Positions 33,454 to 41,994 are shown, numbered from the stretch's first letter. The stretch: 64,000 nt of DNA from CALEAR01 sp035301485 (GCA_035301485.1 DATGUF010000011.1:1-64000); one strand, 5' to 3'. Translations and numbers: made by a program. Notes: generated from the letters alone by a model not told the origin.

Positions 33454-35196
33454 GTGAAGCTAGCGGGTTGGTTGCCTATTTTAACGTGGAGTAAGGGCTA
33501 CGATAGTAAAACTGCAGGGAGCGATTTATTAGCGGCAGTTATTGTTACGTTAATGCTTATCCCGCAAAGCCTTGCCTATGCCATGTTGGCAGGGCTGCCA
33601 CCGGTAACTGGGCTATACGCCAGTATTGCGCCTCTCATTCTCTATGCCATTTTCGGAACTAGCCGCACGCTAGCTGTGGGCCCTGTAGCAGTTATTTCGT
33701 TAATGACTGCCGCTGCACTAGAGCAACACTTTGTAGTGGGGTCTGCCGCTTATATACAGGGTGCCATGGTGCTAGCAGCTTTATCGGGGGTAGTGCTGCT
33801 GCTAATGGCCGTGTTTAGATTAGGTTTTTTAGCAAACTTCCTCAGCCATCCAGTTATTTCGGGTTTTATTAGCGCCTCGGCTGTACTAATCGCCTTAAGC
33901 CAGTTGAAGCACATTTTAGGTGTTTCTGCGAGTGGGCAAACAATGGTGGCATTGGTGGCATCACTATGGGCGGAAATGGGCAATATCCATTGGGTTACCT
34001 TTGCTATTGGTATAACCAGTTTGCTGTTTTTACAGTGGGTGCGTAAGGGTTTAAAACCACTCCTAGTTGCATTGAGGGTACCGCTAAGCGCTGCCAATGT
34101 ACTCGCGAAAGTGGGGCCCGTTTTAGCCATTATAGTAGCGGTACTAGTGGTGTGGGGTTGGCGGCTCGATGCCCATGGTGTGCAAGTGGTGGGTGAAGTG
34201 CCTAAGGGTTTGCCGAGCTTGGCTGTGCCAACAATTGAAATAAACATGGTTCTGGCCTTATTGCCCGCCGCGCTGTTAATTAGCTTGGTGGGGTTTGTGG
34301 AATCTATTTCCGTGGCGCAAACCTTGGCGGCGAAGCGGCGTCAGCATATTTATCCAGACCAAGAACTAGTAGGGCTAGGCACTTCAAATTTGGCGGCTGC
34401 TTTTAGCGGGGGCTTTCCTGTAACGGGTGGTTTTTCGCGTTCTGTAGTGAATTTTGATGCTGGCGCAAAAACGCAAATGGCGGGCGTTTTTACTGCCATC
34501 GGCATTGCTTTAACAGCTTTGTTTTTTACCCCAATATTTTTCTATTTACCTCATGCGGTGTTAGCTGCCACCATTATTGTGGCGGTGTTGTCGTTGGTGG
34601 ATCTGCGTTCATTGAAGACAACCTGGCAGTATTCTTACCAAGATTTTAGCGCCCAAGTAGCCACTATTTTAGGTGTGCTATTTATGGGGGTGGAGGTAGG
34701 CATTGTCATGGGCGTGGTATTGTCAGTGCTGTTATTTTTGTGGCGCACCAGCCGGCCGCATATGGCGGTGGTAGGGCAATTGCCGGGTACTGAGCATTTT
34801 CGGAATATTGAACGTCATGCGGTGGTGCAAAGCCCCACGGTATTGTCTTTGCGCGTGGATGAAAGCCTTTATTTTCCAAATGCCCGTTATTTGGAAGAGC
34901 GCGTGGCTGCACTTGTGGCCGAAGCGCCAGAAGTGCGCCATTTAGTACTTATGTGTTCAGGGGTTAATCATATTGATGCTAGCGCGCTCACCAGCTTGAA
35001 CGCCATTGTTGAGCGTTTGCATACCGCAGGCGTGCAGCTGCATCTTTCCGAAGTGAAAGGGCCTGTGATGGATCGCCTCTTGCGTACCGATTTCTTGCAA
35101 AATTTTGGTGGGCAAGTGTTCATGAGCCAGTATTTGGCCTTACGAGAGTTAGATGCAGAACGTGCGCTGAAGACGGTGTCTATGAAAGTAAAATAG
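33454..35196 (+). CDS. SulP-family anion transporter with STAS domain
   Basis: 580-residue inner-membrane transporter of the SLC26/SulP family (sulfate, bicarbonate or dicarboxylates). About twelve or more membrane helices; the family block LIPQSLAYAMLAGLPPVTGLYAS lies near residues 36-58 (seen in parts), and GGFPVTGGFSRSVVNFDAGA near 328-347. A C-terminal STAS domain (about 445-560) contains LVLMCSGVNHIDASALTSL. The start is GTG. The adjacent persulfide dioxygenase-like gene favours a sulfur oxyanion as substrate, but bicarbonate and others are equally possible by family. A shared hairpin ends the gene. Confidence 0.87.
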   Translation: MKLAGWLPILTWSKGYDSKTAGSDLLAAVIVTLMLIPQSLAYAMLAGLPPVTGLYASIAPLILYAIFGTSRTLAVGPVAVISLMTAAALEQHFVVGSAAYIQGAMVLAALSGVVLLLMAVFRLGFLANFLSHPVISGFISASAVLIALSQLKHILGVSASGQTMVALVASLWAEMGNIHWVTFAIGITSLLFLQWVRKGLKPLLVALRVPLSAANVLAKVGPVLAIIVAVLVVWGWRLDAHGVQVVGEVPKGLPSLAVPTIEINMVLALLPAALLISLVGFVESISVAQTLAAKRRQHIYPDQELVGLGTSNLAAAFSGGFPVTGGFSRSVVNFDAGAKTQMAGVFTAIGIALTALFFTPIFFYLPHAVLAATIIVAVLSLVDLRSLKTTWQYSYQDFSAQVATILGVLFMGVEVGIVMGVVLSVLLFLWRTSRPHMAVVGQLPGTEHFRNIERHAVVQSPTVLSLRVDESLYFPNARYLEERVAALVAEAPEVRHLVLMCSGVNHIDASALTSLNAIVERLHTAGVQLHLSEVKGPVMDRLLRTDFLQNFGGQVFMSQYLALRELDAERALKTVSMKVK

Positions 35197-35219
35197 CCGC
35201 CAGCAGATGTTGGCGGCTA
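35194..35219. terminator. Hairpin between convergent sulP and dolP genes
   Basis: TAGCCGCCA (35194-35202) pairs with TGGCGGCTA (35211-35219) around 8 bases. The plus-strand side lacks a solid T run; on the minus strand it is followed by TTTTAC, so it works better as a terminator of the dolP transcript. It includes the sulP stop codon. Confidence 0.6.
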
Positions 35220-35226
35220 GTTATGT

Positions 35227-35814
35227 TTAGTCAATATATTCGATTATTTTAACGATTTTCTGCGCGCCGTATACTTTTTGTAGGCGTGTCACTATGGCGT
35301 CGGCTTCATCATGGGTTAATAAGCCCATCACGTAGATGATACCGCGCCGCGTTACCAACTTAGTGCGGCGGCCAGGTGTTTCTGAGCTTAGCAAAAGCCG
35401 AGTTTTAGCTTTGCCCGTTATCCAGGTGTCGGCAAAGCGAGAGAAAAATGAACTTGGTGCCTGCACTCCAAGCTCGTTGTGCACAGACAGCACATGGCGA
35501 ACATTGCCTACCACTTCCTCGGCTTGCTGCTTGAGTGCTCTATTGGGCACTTCACCAGCAAGCAACACGTTGCCGTTAATGCTCACTACTTTTACTTTGC
35601 TTTGTTCGCGGAAGTCAGGATTGGTGCGGTATAAGTTAACTTTCGCTTTACGTTCAATGCTGTTGTCTTCGATTTTCGCTCCCATGGTGCGTTTGCCATG
35701 GTTGCTGTCAAGCGGCGCCTCACCGGTTGCCGCTACCATACTAGCGCAGCCAGATAAAATGAGCATTGCTGCGCTAAGCAGAACAGCAAGAAGGTGCTGT
35801 TGTGTTACTGGCAC
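35227..35814 (-). CDS. dolP: BON-domain outer-membrane lipoprotein DolP (YraP)
   Basis: 195 residues when started at the GTG at 35814, which has GGAGGTG six bases upstream and immediately follows the diaA stop; an ATG 30 bp further upstream would sit inside diaA without a ribosome site. The N-terminus LLAVLLSAAMLILSGC is a lipoprotein signal. Two BON domains (about 45-112 and 125-192) are visible, with VKVVSINGNVLLAGEVPNR and TRRGIIYVMGLLTHDEAD. DolP in E. coli helps outer membrane integrity and sits next to DiaA, YraN and LpoA, exactly the arrangement here. Confidence 0.9.
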   Translation of the reverse strand: MPVTQQHLLAVLLSAAMLILSGCASMVAATGEAPLDSNHGKRTMGAKIEDNSIERKAKVNLYRTNPDFREQSKVKVVSINGNVLLAGEVPNRALKQQAEEVVGNVRHVLSVHNELGVQAPSSFFSRFADTWITGKAKTRLLLSSETPGRRTKLVTRRGIIYVMGLLTHDEADAIVTRLQKVYGAQKIVKIIEYID

Positions 35815-35815
35815 G

Positions 35816-36403
35816 TTATACACCTCCAAATAGCTGGTTATCAATGTGGTCGCACAGTGCGTGAATCACGACCAAATGCACTTCTTGGATGCGTGCTGTG
35901 GAAGTGGAGGGAACGCGGATCTCTACATCGGCACCGCTATAGAGTGGCGCCATTTTGCCACCGTCGTTACCGGTTAATGCCACCACCACCATTTCTTTGT
36001 CATGGGCAGCTTGAATGGCTTGTACCACGTTAGCTGAGTTTCCGCTGGTGGAGACAGCCATGAGCACATCGCCTGGGTTGCCGAGCGCTCGAATTTGCTT
36101 AGAGAACACTTCGTTATAGTTGTAATCATTAGCAATAGAGGTGAGCGTCGAGGAATCTGTGGTGAGGGCTAAAGCTGGTAAAGCAGGACGTTCGCGTTCA
36201 AAGCGGTTTAGTAATTCAGAGGAAAAGTGCTGCGCATCTCCTGCCGAGCCGCCATTGCCACAGGTAAGAATTTTGCCGCCGTTTAAGAGGCTTTCTACCA
36301 TGCGTTGGCCCGCTTCTACGATGGCGGAAGGTAAAGCTTCTGCAGCTTGCATTTTGGTTTCAATACTATCGACAAACATCTGTCGAACGCGGTCTGTGCT
36401 CAT
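35816..36403 (-). CDS. diaA: DnaA initiator-associating protein DiaA (SIS domain)
   Basis: 195-residue SIS-domain protein. Sugar-isomerase-like loops GGKILTCGNGGSAGDAQHFSSEL (in parts, near 42-64) and MAVSTSGNSANVV near 114-126. The C-terminal block ARIQEVHLVVIHALCDHIDNQ resembles E. coli DiaA more than GmhA, and the neighbours (lpoA, yraN, dolP) match the DiaA locus. DiaA tetramers bring DnaA together at oriC to promote initiation. Many such genes are labelled phosphoheptose isomerase; that is the alternative. Confidence 0.85.
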   Translation of the reverse strand: MSTDRVRQMFVDSIETKMQAAEALPSAIVEAGQRMVESLLNGGKILTCGNGGSAGDAQHFSSELLNRFERERPALPALALTTDSSTLTSIANDYNYNEVFSKQIRALGNPGDVLMAVSTSGNSANVVQAIQAAHDKEMVVVALTGNDGGKMAPLYSGADVEIRVPSTSTARIQEVHLVVIHALCDHIDNQLFGGV

Positions 36404-36454
36404 GAATGCGCACTCCTTAATTTGTTATAGGGCTTAAGTACTGTAGAGAAAGTG

Positions 36455-36829
36455 TTAGGCACCTTCAAAAGCGTCTTGGATCCATTGGCAGTGCCAAGTA
36501 CTAGCGGTGTCTTTATAAACGCCCACCACATCGAAGCGACACCGCGTGTTTTCAGAAACTTGGTAAGCATGTAGATAATGTAGTGCAGTATGCACGAGGC
36601 GCTGCTGTTTTGCGTAAGTAACAGATTCTAGCGCCGTGCCATGTGAAGCGCTATGACGAAAGCGTACTTCTACAAATACGAGGCTTTCTCCATGCTGCGC
36701 CACGATATCCACTTCACCATACTGGCAATGGTAGTTGCGCTGCAAGATGGTTAGCCCTTGCTGGGCTAACCAATGCGCCACATGAGCCTCAGCGGCTTGG
36801 CCAGTTGTTTTCTGCGGGCGCTGCGTCAT
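36455..36829 (-). CDS. yraN: UPF0102 protein YraN
   Basis: 124 residues with the start at 36829 (MTQRPQKTTGQAAE), overlapping the end of lpoA by 41 bp. A restriction-endonuclease-like fold is indicated by GEVDIVAQHGESLVFVEVRFR with a D-ExK-type metal site (Asp, then Glu-Val-Arg in place of the more usual Lys), common in this family. An ATG 54 bp upstream exists but would lengthen the overlap and adds no family similarity. Its function is unknown; YraN is a presumed nuclease. Confidence 0.85.
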   Translation of the reverse strand: MTQRPQKTTGQAAEAHVAHWLAQQGLTILQRNYHCQYGEVDIVAQHGESLVFVEVRFRHSASHGTALESVTYAKQQRLVHTALHYLHAYQVSENTRCRFDVVGVYKDTASTWHCQWIQDAFEGA

Positions 36830-38618
36830 AACTATAGCTCGGCACAGTGGTAGTGGGCTGCTCCATAGGTATAGCGTGGCCACGTTGGAACTGAGCGGGT
36901 TGCAGAACTCGTGTGATGCGGTTGTTATTTAAGCGAAGCTCGCCCGTTTGGCCGACGATTTTACTGTCAGGTGTTTCCGACATGAACACGAGCTCACGGG
37001 ATAAAGTGAAAGCGTCTATACCTAAAGCGAACACGGCTTCAAATTTACCATGGGAATGAGGCGATATATTCCGTGCTTCTGCTAATAGTTCTTTATTTGG
37101 CTTAAGCATCCACGGTAACTCTACAAACTGAATGCGGTTTAAATCAGTATCTAAGTGAATGTCTACTTGGCCGCTATGCACCTGTGAGTTGGCATAGATG
37201 GGCAGCCTGTTGCCCTGGAAAAAATCAATGGCTGGCTTTAGCTGGCGTGCTTGCTCGGGGTTGCCCACTAGGAAAATCATATCAAGCCCAGCGCGGTGAC
37301 GGCTGCCTTTTGCACGTGCAGCTTGGCTGCTTAGGCCCATCAGACGGCTTACAGAATTGGAGTAATCAGCACCGTAAACTTCTTGCGCTACAACTTCTCC
37401 GCCGAGCTCGTGCCATGTTTCAGTAAAAGCTTCAGCTAAACGTTGCCCTAGTGAAGAAGCAGGGATAAGTAGGCCTGCGCCACGTAAACCCGCTTGATGA
37501 GCAAGGTGCGCAATTTGCTTTGCTTCGTCCTCAGGCGCTAAACCAAACTGATAAAAGTTGGGCGCATACGCATCGTTATTAGCGTAGTTGAGCACAAGTG
37601 TTGTAACAGGAGAGGAAAAGCTTTCTGCTAAGCGATCTACTTTATCCTTTTCTAAGGGCCCAATAATAAAATTAGCGCCGTCTAGTGTTGCTGCGGTAAT
37701 AACGTCCTCAATATCATTAACGGAGGTATCATAGAAACGAATTTCAGGTACTAATTCGCCGCGGTAGCGAGCAGTATTAGCGGCGGTGAGAATGCCATCG
37801 TGGATGGCTAAGGCCGCGCGAGCCAAGGGGCCGCTCTCGGGTAGCAAGACGGCAATTTGACTCGGCTGTTGCAAATCAGCTGAAGCAAGGTTGGCCATGG
37901 TGTCAGGTAGGTTGCTGGCAGCAGGGTGGTGGGGCCATTTGTTTTGCCATTCGGTTAAGGCATGTGCTTGCCCTGCAAGGCCAATGGATGTGTCTTGGTG
38001 AATGTGGGCCAGTTCTGCCCAACCCTTTGTATTGCTATCGCTTGCATTCAGGTAGGGCTCTAGCTCGGTGGGAGAGAGCTGCATTAGTAATGCCCAAATA
38101 AACTCATTGTTATACTGTTGGTCTGGCTGAGATAAATCGCTTGCGATGTTAAAGCGAAAGCTCAAGCTGTTGTCATACTCGTCATTGAGCGCGTAGGCAT
38201 CGGCTTGAAGTAGTAAATATTCGGCTGCCGTTTGCGCGCTCTGAGTGCTGAGTAGGCGAGCTAGTTCAGTGTCGTCGAGTAAAATAATGGCCTGGCGATG
38301 TTGGCCTAAACCTAAGTAGGTTTGTGCTTGTGTTTTATACCACGCAAGCTTTTGGTGGGAAGATAAGTCGTCTTTCTCCACTGTGTTGAGCACAGCTTGC
38401 GCATTGTCGGGCTGTTGCAGCTGCAGGTATTCGCGTGCCCAAGCTAAAGCAGTGTCACGGCTATGGCGAGGTGACATTTGCTCTAGCATGTCTAGCGCTT
38501 GAGTGGCCTCCACTGGAGCTTGAGAGCGTGTCTCAGTAAATGTAGTGCTAGTGGTACTACAGGCTGCTAGCAACAATGTAGAAATTAAAAAAACTAAAAC
38601 AACACTAAATTGACGCAT
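36789..38618 (-). CDS. lpoA: Penicillin-binding protein activator LpoA
   Basis: 609-residue outer-membrane lipoprotein that activates PBP1A during wall growth. The signal MRQFSVVLVFLISTLLLAAC carries a standard lipobox. The N-terminal half (to about 235) is helical, TPR-like (WAREYLQLQQPDNAQAVLN, KTQAQTYLGLGQHRQAIILL); the C-terminal half (about 250-590) has a type-1 periplasmic-binding-protein fold, QIAVLLPESGPLARAALAIHDG near its start. Both domains match LpoA. First gene of lpoA-yraN-diaA-dolP and divergent from rsmI. Confidence 0.92.
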   Translation of the reverse strand: MRQFSVVLVFLISTLLLAACSTTSTTFTETRSQAPVEATQALDMLEQMSPRHSRDTALAWAREYLQLQQPDNAQAVLNTVEKDDLSSHQKLAWYKTQAQTYLGLGQHRQAIILLDDTELARLLSTQSAQTAAEYLLLQADAYALNDEYDNSLSFRFNIASDLSQPDQQYNNEFIWALLMQLSPTELEPYLNASDSNTKGWAELAHIHQDTSIGLAGQAHALTEWQNKWPHHPAASNLPDTMANLASADLQQPSQIAVLLPESGPLARAALAIHDGILTAANTARYRGELVPEIRFYDTSVNDIEDVITAATLDGANFIIGPLEKDKVDRLAESFSSPVTTLVLNYANNDAYAPNFYQFGLAPEDEAKQIAHLAHQAGLRGAGLLIPASSLGQRLAEAFTETWHELGGEVVAQEVYGADYSNSVSRLMGLSSQAARAKGSRHRAGLDMIFLVGNPEQARQLKPAIDFFQGNRLPIYANSQVHSGQVDIHLDTDLNRIQFVELPWMLKPNKELLAEARNISPHSHGKFEAVFALGIDAFTLSRELVFMSETPDSKIVGQTGELRLNNNRITRVLQPAQFQRGHAIPMEQPTTTVPSYSYDAAPAENNWPSR

Positions 38619-38785
38619 TCCTTAGGTCCATATTCTGTGAGTCAGGTGAAGTATTGTAGACGCCTAAAAAATATGCTTCCACGCTTATACCAAATTATTG
38701 CTTTCTCGAAGAAAAAGCATGATAGCTGTAATTGCTGTCGCGCATCGTTACTATGTGAGCCTTTGTTGATAACACATGGTGATGT

Positions 38786-39616
38786 ATGGCAGGCATATTG
38801 TACGTAGTAAGCACTCCTATCGGTAATGTGGAAGACATGACGCAGCGTGCGCGCCGTATTCTGGCAGAAGTTGCGGTGGTGGCCGCGGAAGATACTAGAC
38901 GTTCCGGTGCGCTGCTTGATGCCCTTAATATAGAAGCCTCTTTTGTGAGTTACCATGACCATAATGAGAAAGAGAGGACGCCACAGTTAATAAAGCGCTT
39001 ACAGCAAGGTGAGAGCGTTGCTCTGGTGTCAGATGCTGGTACTCCTCTGGTGAGCGACCCAGGTTACCGTTTGGTGCGAGCCTGCCAAGAGGCGAACATT
39101 CAAGTGGTGCCGGTTCCTGGCGCGAGTGCTGTGTTGGCAGCATTGGCGGTGGCGGGGTTGCCCACGGATACGTTCGCTTTTGTGGGTTTTTTGCCAAATA
39201 AAGGGCGGCAGCGAGAGCAAGCAGTACGGGAGTGTTTGCAAAAGCGCACCACTTCTGTGCTGTTTGAGGCGCCTCATCGGGTTTTGGATTTGCTGCAAGT
39301 GTTTATAGAGCAAGGTGGCGGCGAACGAGAAATGACACTGTGCCGTGAACTGACAAAGCAGTTTGAAACTATTCATAGGGCTACAGTGGCAGAACTAGCA
39401 CACTGGGTGGCACAGGATGCTAACCAACAAAAAGGTGAAATCGTGTTGGTGTTGGCGGGTGCGCCTGAGGTGCAATTCGAACAGGCAGAATGGCAGCCTT
39501 TGGCGCGACGGTTGTTGCAAGAGTTGCCTGCAGCCCGTGTGGCTAAAGTGTTGGCCGATTTTACAGGCGAAAAACGTCAGGCTTTGTATCAATGGCTTAC
39601 ACAACAGGAAGAGTAG
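38786..39616 (+). CDS. rsmI: 16S rRNA 2'-O-ribose C1402 methyltransferase RsmI
   Basis: 276-residue SAM-dependent tetrapyrrole-methylase-fold enzyme that methylates the ribose of C1402 in the ribosomal decoding site. Motifs: LYVVSTPIGNVEDMTQRA at the N-terminus, AAEDTRRSGALLD near 36-48, LVSDAGTPLVSDPGYRLV near 79-96, PVPGASAVLAALAVAGLPTD near 110-129, and FEAPHRVLDLL. Normal length for RsmI. The end lies 4 bp from the rnpB promoter. Confidence 0.94.
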   Translation: MAGILYVVSTPIGNVEDMTQRARRILAEVAVVAAEDTRRSGALLDALNIEASFVSYHDHNEKERTPQLIKRLQQGESVALVSDAGTPLVSDPGYRLVRACQEANIQVVPVPGASAVLAALAVAGLPTDTFAFVGFLPNKGRQREQAVRECLQKRTTSVLFEAPHRVLDLLQVFIEQGGGEREMTLCRELTKQFETIHRATVAELAHWVAQDANQQKGEIVLVLAGAPEVQFEQAEWQPLARRLLQELPAARVAKVLADFTGEKRQALYQWLTQQEE

Positions 39617-39620
39617 AGGC

Positions 39621-39649
39621 TTGCCACGGAGGTGTGAACGCCATACACT
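39621..39649 (+). promoter_or_regulatory. Probable sigma70 promoter of rnpB
   Basis: TTGCCA (39621-39626, 5/6 to consensus) and TACACT (39644-39649, 4/6) are 17 bp apart. Transcription would begin near 39656, which coincides with the 5' side of the first RNase P RNA helix. Confidence 0.6.
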
Positions 39650-39655
39650 GTTTTT

Positions 39656-40006
39656 CCCAGCCAGACAGTCGCTGGCAGTATTAGTACTGCGAGAGGAAAG
39701 TCCGGGCTCCGTAGAGCAGGGTGCCAGATAACATCTGGGCGCTGCTTGGGCAACTAAGCAGTGACGGCTAGTGCCACAGAGAAGATACCGCCTTAGCTTG
39801 CTAAGGTAAGGGTGAAAAGGTGCGGTAAGAGCGCACCGCGCGTTGGGTAACCAAGGCGGCAGGGTAAACCCCACTCGGAGCAAGACCAAATAGGAATCCA
39901 ACGGTACTGCTCGTACTGGATTCGGGTAGGTCGCTTGAAGCTTTTGGTGACGAAAGCTCTAGATGAATGACTGTCCACGACAGAACCCGGCTTATCGGCT
40001 GGCACC
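39656..40006 (+). ncRNA. rnpB: RNase P RNA (type A)
   Basis: Catalytic RNA of RNase P, which trims the 5' leader of tRNAs. Diagnostic conserved segments are present: CAGACAGTCGC near the 5' end, GAGAGGAAAGTCCGGGCTCC (39690s-39710s), GGGTAAACCCCACTCGGAGC, and ATGACTGTCCACGACAGAAC followed by CCGGCTTATCGG at the 3' end. The terminal helix P1 is formed by CCAGCC (39657-39662) with GGCTGG (39997-40002), fixing the ends within a few bases. Type A by its organisation. It sits between rsmI and the dcw cluster, a linkage common in gammaproteobacteria. Confidence 0.95.
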
Positions 40007-40087
40007 ATTTTTTAAGCCTTGCCTAAATTGTAGTTAAATAAGGGCTAAGGCTTTACAACTTAAAGTAAATTCTAGGTTATCTATCTT

Positions 40088-40122
40088 AGGCTGTTGATGT
40101 TTGATGTCGACAGCCTTTTTTT
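40088..40122 (+). terminator. Rho-independent terminator downstream of rnpB
   Basis: AGGCTGTTGA (40088-40097) pairs with TCGACAGCCT (40107-40116; one G-T pair), then seven T. It is about 80 nt past the RNase P RNA 3' end and would end the primary transcript. A run of six T directly after P1 (40008-40013) may already cause some termination. Confidence 0.75.
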
Positions 40123-40196
40123 GTTCTTTTTTTGTGCTTTTCTTCTTAGTGGCTTGATTTGTAAAGACTATTTTTACTTTTGAATGCTCTATTTGC

Positions 40197-40226
40197 TTGA
40201 CGGTGATGCTTTGACAGCAATAGAGT
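40197..40226 (+). promoter_or_regulatory. Candidate mra (dcw) promoter
   Basis: TTGACG (40197-40202) and TAGAGT (40221-40226) with an 18-bp spacer; 5/6 and 4/6 consensus matches. The predicted start near 40233 falls at the first of the MraZ-type repeats, so MraZ bound there would block transcription. The 334 bp between rnpB and mraZ contain, besides this and the rnpB terminator, no gene I can support. Confidence 0.45.
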
Positions 40227-40231
40227 GTCAC

Positions 40232-40280
40232 AAAGTGGAGCGAAGTGGTGTAAAGTGGTTTTTGTGAGTCAAAAGTGGGT
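40232..40280 (+). repeat. MraZ-box array: GTGG units repeated every 10 bp
   Basis: Reading in steps of ten from 40232: AAAGTGGAGC, GAAGTGGTGT, AAAGTGGTTT, TTGTGAGTCA, AAAGTGGGTG. Four of the five units carry (A/G)AAGTGG in phase, with one degenerate unit. MraZ from other bacteria is known to bind short GTG/TGGG-type direct repeats at 10-bp spacing upstream of its own gene and to repress the dcw operon; this array, 60 bp before mraZ, fits that autoregulatory site. Confidence 0.75.
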
Positions 40281-40340
40281 GGAAAAACCCGCTGAATGGG
40301 AAATCACCGGAAGTGGTTTTTGTAACTGGGAGAAAGCACA

Positions 40341-40790
40341 ATGTTTAGTGGGCGCACGGCCCTCAACGTAGACGCAAAGGGAAGGATGGCAATTCCCACC
40401 CGTTATCGCGAGCGGCTTCAAGAAGCTTGCGACGGTCGTCTTGTGCTTACTCAACACCCCTATGACCGCTGTTTAGCACTGTATCCAGAAGATGCTTGGA
40501 ATCGCGTGGCCCAGTCAGTGGCTTCTTTGCCTGATTCTTCGCCCGAAGTGCGCTACTTGAAGCGTCGTTTTTTAGGGCAAGCAGTGGAAGTGGATATGGA
40601 TGGCAACGGGCGATTTTTAATCCCTGCCGAACTTCGTGATCTCATTCAACTTGATAAGAAAGCCATGCTAGTGGGGCAAATCACTCGTTTTGAAGTGTGG
40701 AGCGAAGTTGGATGGCAAGCAGAACAAGAAAAATACCAAGAAATCACCCCGGAGGAGATGCCAGTGGCTGTTCAGGAGCTGGCATTTTAA
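40341..40790 (+). CDS. mraZ: Transcriptional regulator MraZ
   Basis: 149-residue AbrB-like DNA-binding protein with two SpoVT-AbrB (swapped-hairpin) repeats: MFSGRTALNVDAKGRMAIPTRYR (in parts, residues 1-23) and AVEVDMDGNGRFLIPAELRDLI near 79-100. It represses its own dcw operon by binding direct repeats, which are present just upstream (40232-40280). GGGAG precedes the ATG. It heads the dcw cluster; its stop overlaps the rsmH start by one base. Confidence 0.96.
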   Translation: MFSGRTALNVDAKGRMAIPTRYRERLQEACDGRLVLTQHPYDRCLALYPEDAWNRVAQSVASLPDSSPEVRYLKRRFLGQAVEVDMDGNGRFLIPAELRDLIQLDKKAMLVGQITRFEVWSEVGWQAEQEKYQEITPEEMPVAVQELAF

Positions 40791-41725
40791 TGATGGATAC
40801 AGCGAATCAGTACGTACATGAAGCAGTGCTGTTGCGGGAAGTGTTGGAGTTATTGCCCACTGATCCTAACGGCGTTTATGTGGATGGTACTTTTGGGCGT
40901 GGTGGGCATACGCGAGCATTGTTAGGCCAATTGGGGCCGGAGGCGCGCGTATTTGGTATTGACCGAGATCCACAGGCCGTGGCCGTGGGGCAGCAGCTAG
41001 AGAAAGAAGACGCACGATTCAAAATGATAGCGTCTCGGTTTGATTGCCTGCCTAGGGTTGTGGAGCAAGCTGGTGAAAAGCTCTCGGGTATTTTATTGGA
41101 TTTAGGTGTGTCGTCGCCACAGCTTGATGATGCAGAGCGTGGCTTTAGCTTTTTACGTGACGGCCCCCTAGATATGCGTATGGACCCAAACAGTGGTGAA
41201 AGTGCTGCAGAATGGCTAGCGCATGCAGCGGAAGAAGATATTGCCAATGTGCTGTACCGCTATGGTGAAGAGCGTAAATCACGCTGGATTGCAAAGCGCA
41301 TTGTGGAAACACGCAATGCTGCACCACTTACCAGAACGAGCGAATTAGCGGCTTTGATTACGAATGTGTTGGGGCGCGGAACACCAGGGAAACATCCGGC
41401 AACCCGTAGCTTTCAAGCAATACGAATTCATGTAAACCAAGAGCTAGCAGCATTAGAAAATGTATTAGAACAAAGTTTAGAAACTTTGCAGCCCGGCGGG
41501 CGTTTAGCCGTTATTAGTTTCCATTCTTTAGAAGACAGAATGGTGAAATTGTTTATGCGTGATGCAGCAGGCAGGGCGCCACAGCCCAGAAACATGCCTT
41601 ATGTAGAGCAAAAACAGTATGTGGAACTAATTGGGCGAGCTATAAAAGCAAAAAAAGAAGAAGTGGCAAACAATGTGCGTGCGCGTAGCGCTGTGCTACG
41701 TGTGGCGGAGCGTATTGCTGCATGA
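40790..41725 (+). CDS. rsmH: 16S rRNA m4C1402 methyltransferase RsmH
   Basis: SAM-dependent N4-methylation of C1402, the same nucleotide that RsmI methylates on the ribose; both enzymes are encoded in this window. 311 residues from ATG at 40790 (TAATG junction with mraZ; AGGAG 12 bases upstream; the adjacent ATG at 40793 is equally possible). Seen: HEAVLLREVLELL, YVDGTFGRGGHTRALL near 26-41, GILLDLGVSSPQLDDAERGFSF (in parts, near 97-118), GPLDMRMDP and FHSLEDRMVK near 247-256. An in-frame start at 40697 inside mraZ is rejected. Confidence 0.96.
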   Translation: MMDTANQYVHEAVLLREVLELLPTDPNGVYVDGTFGRGGHTRALLGQLGPEARVFGIDRDPQAVAVGQQLEKEDARFKMIASRFDCLPRVVEQAGEKLSGILLDLGVSSPQLDDAERGFSFLRDGPLDMRMDPNSGESAAEWLAHAAEEDIANVLYRYGEERKSRWIAKRIVETRNAAPLTRTSELAALITNVLGRGTPGKHPATRSFQAIRIHVNQELAALENVLEQSLETLQPGGRLAVISFHSLEDRMVKLFMRDAAGRAPQPRNMPYVEQKQYVELIGRAIKAKKEEVANNVRARSAVLRVAERIAA

Positions 41726-41994
41726 GTTCAAAGGGTTGGTTTGTACCTACATTGTTAACGGCTTTAGTGGTGCTCAGCGCTTTCTTCGTTAGTTATAGCG
41801 TGCACAGCACGCGCCAGTTAACGCATGAGTCACAACAGTTACAGCGTAAGCAAAGCCAGCTACACACAGATTGGGGCCGTTTGATTTTAGAGCATAGCAC
41901 TTGGGGCTCTTATGCCCGAGTGGAGCGCATAGCGCGCGAAGAATTAAATATGATTCAACCAACAGCAGAGCAACGAGTGGTAGAGAAACCATGA
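41722..41994 (+). CDS. ftsL: Cell division protein FtsL
   Basis: 90-residue bitopic membrane protein of the divisome that joins FtsB and FtsQ. A short cytoplasmic N-terminus, membrane span LLTALVVLSAFFVSYSV (about 11-27), then a periplasmic coiled coil (QLTHESQQLQRKQSQLHTDW) ending in RVERIAREELNMIQP, the typical FtsL finish. Overlaps rsmH and ftsI each by four bases (ATGA). Confidence 0.93.
   Translation: MSSKGWFVPTLLTALVVLSAFFVSYSVHSTRQLTHESQQLQRKQSQLHTDWGRLILEHSTWGSYARVERIAREELNMIQPTAEQRVVEKP

Noticed and set aside
35816..36403. Calling the SIS gene phosphoheptose isomerase (gmhA)
   Set aside because: Its C-terminus and its position between yraN and dolP match DiaA better.
40034..40231. 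65-aa lysine-rich open frame antisense in the rnpB-mraZ gap
   Set aside because: Overlaps the rnpB terminator and mra promoter; low-complexity, no start signal.
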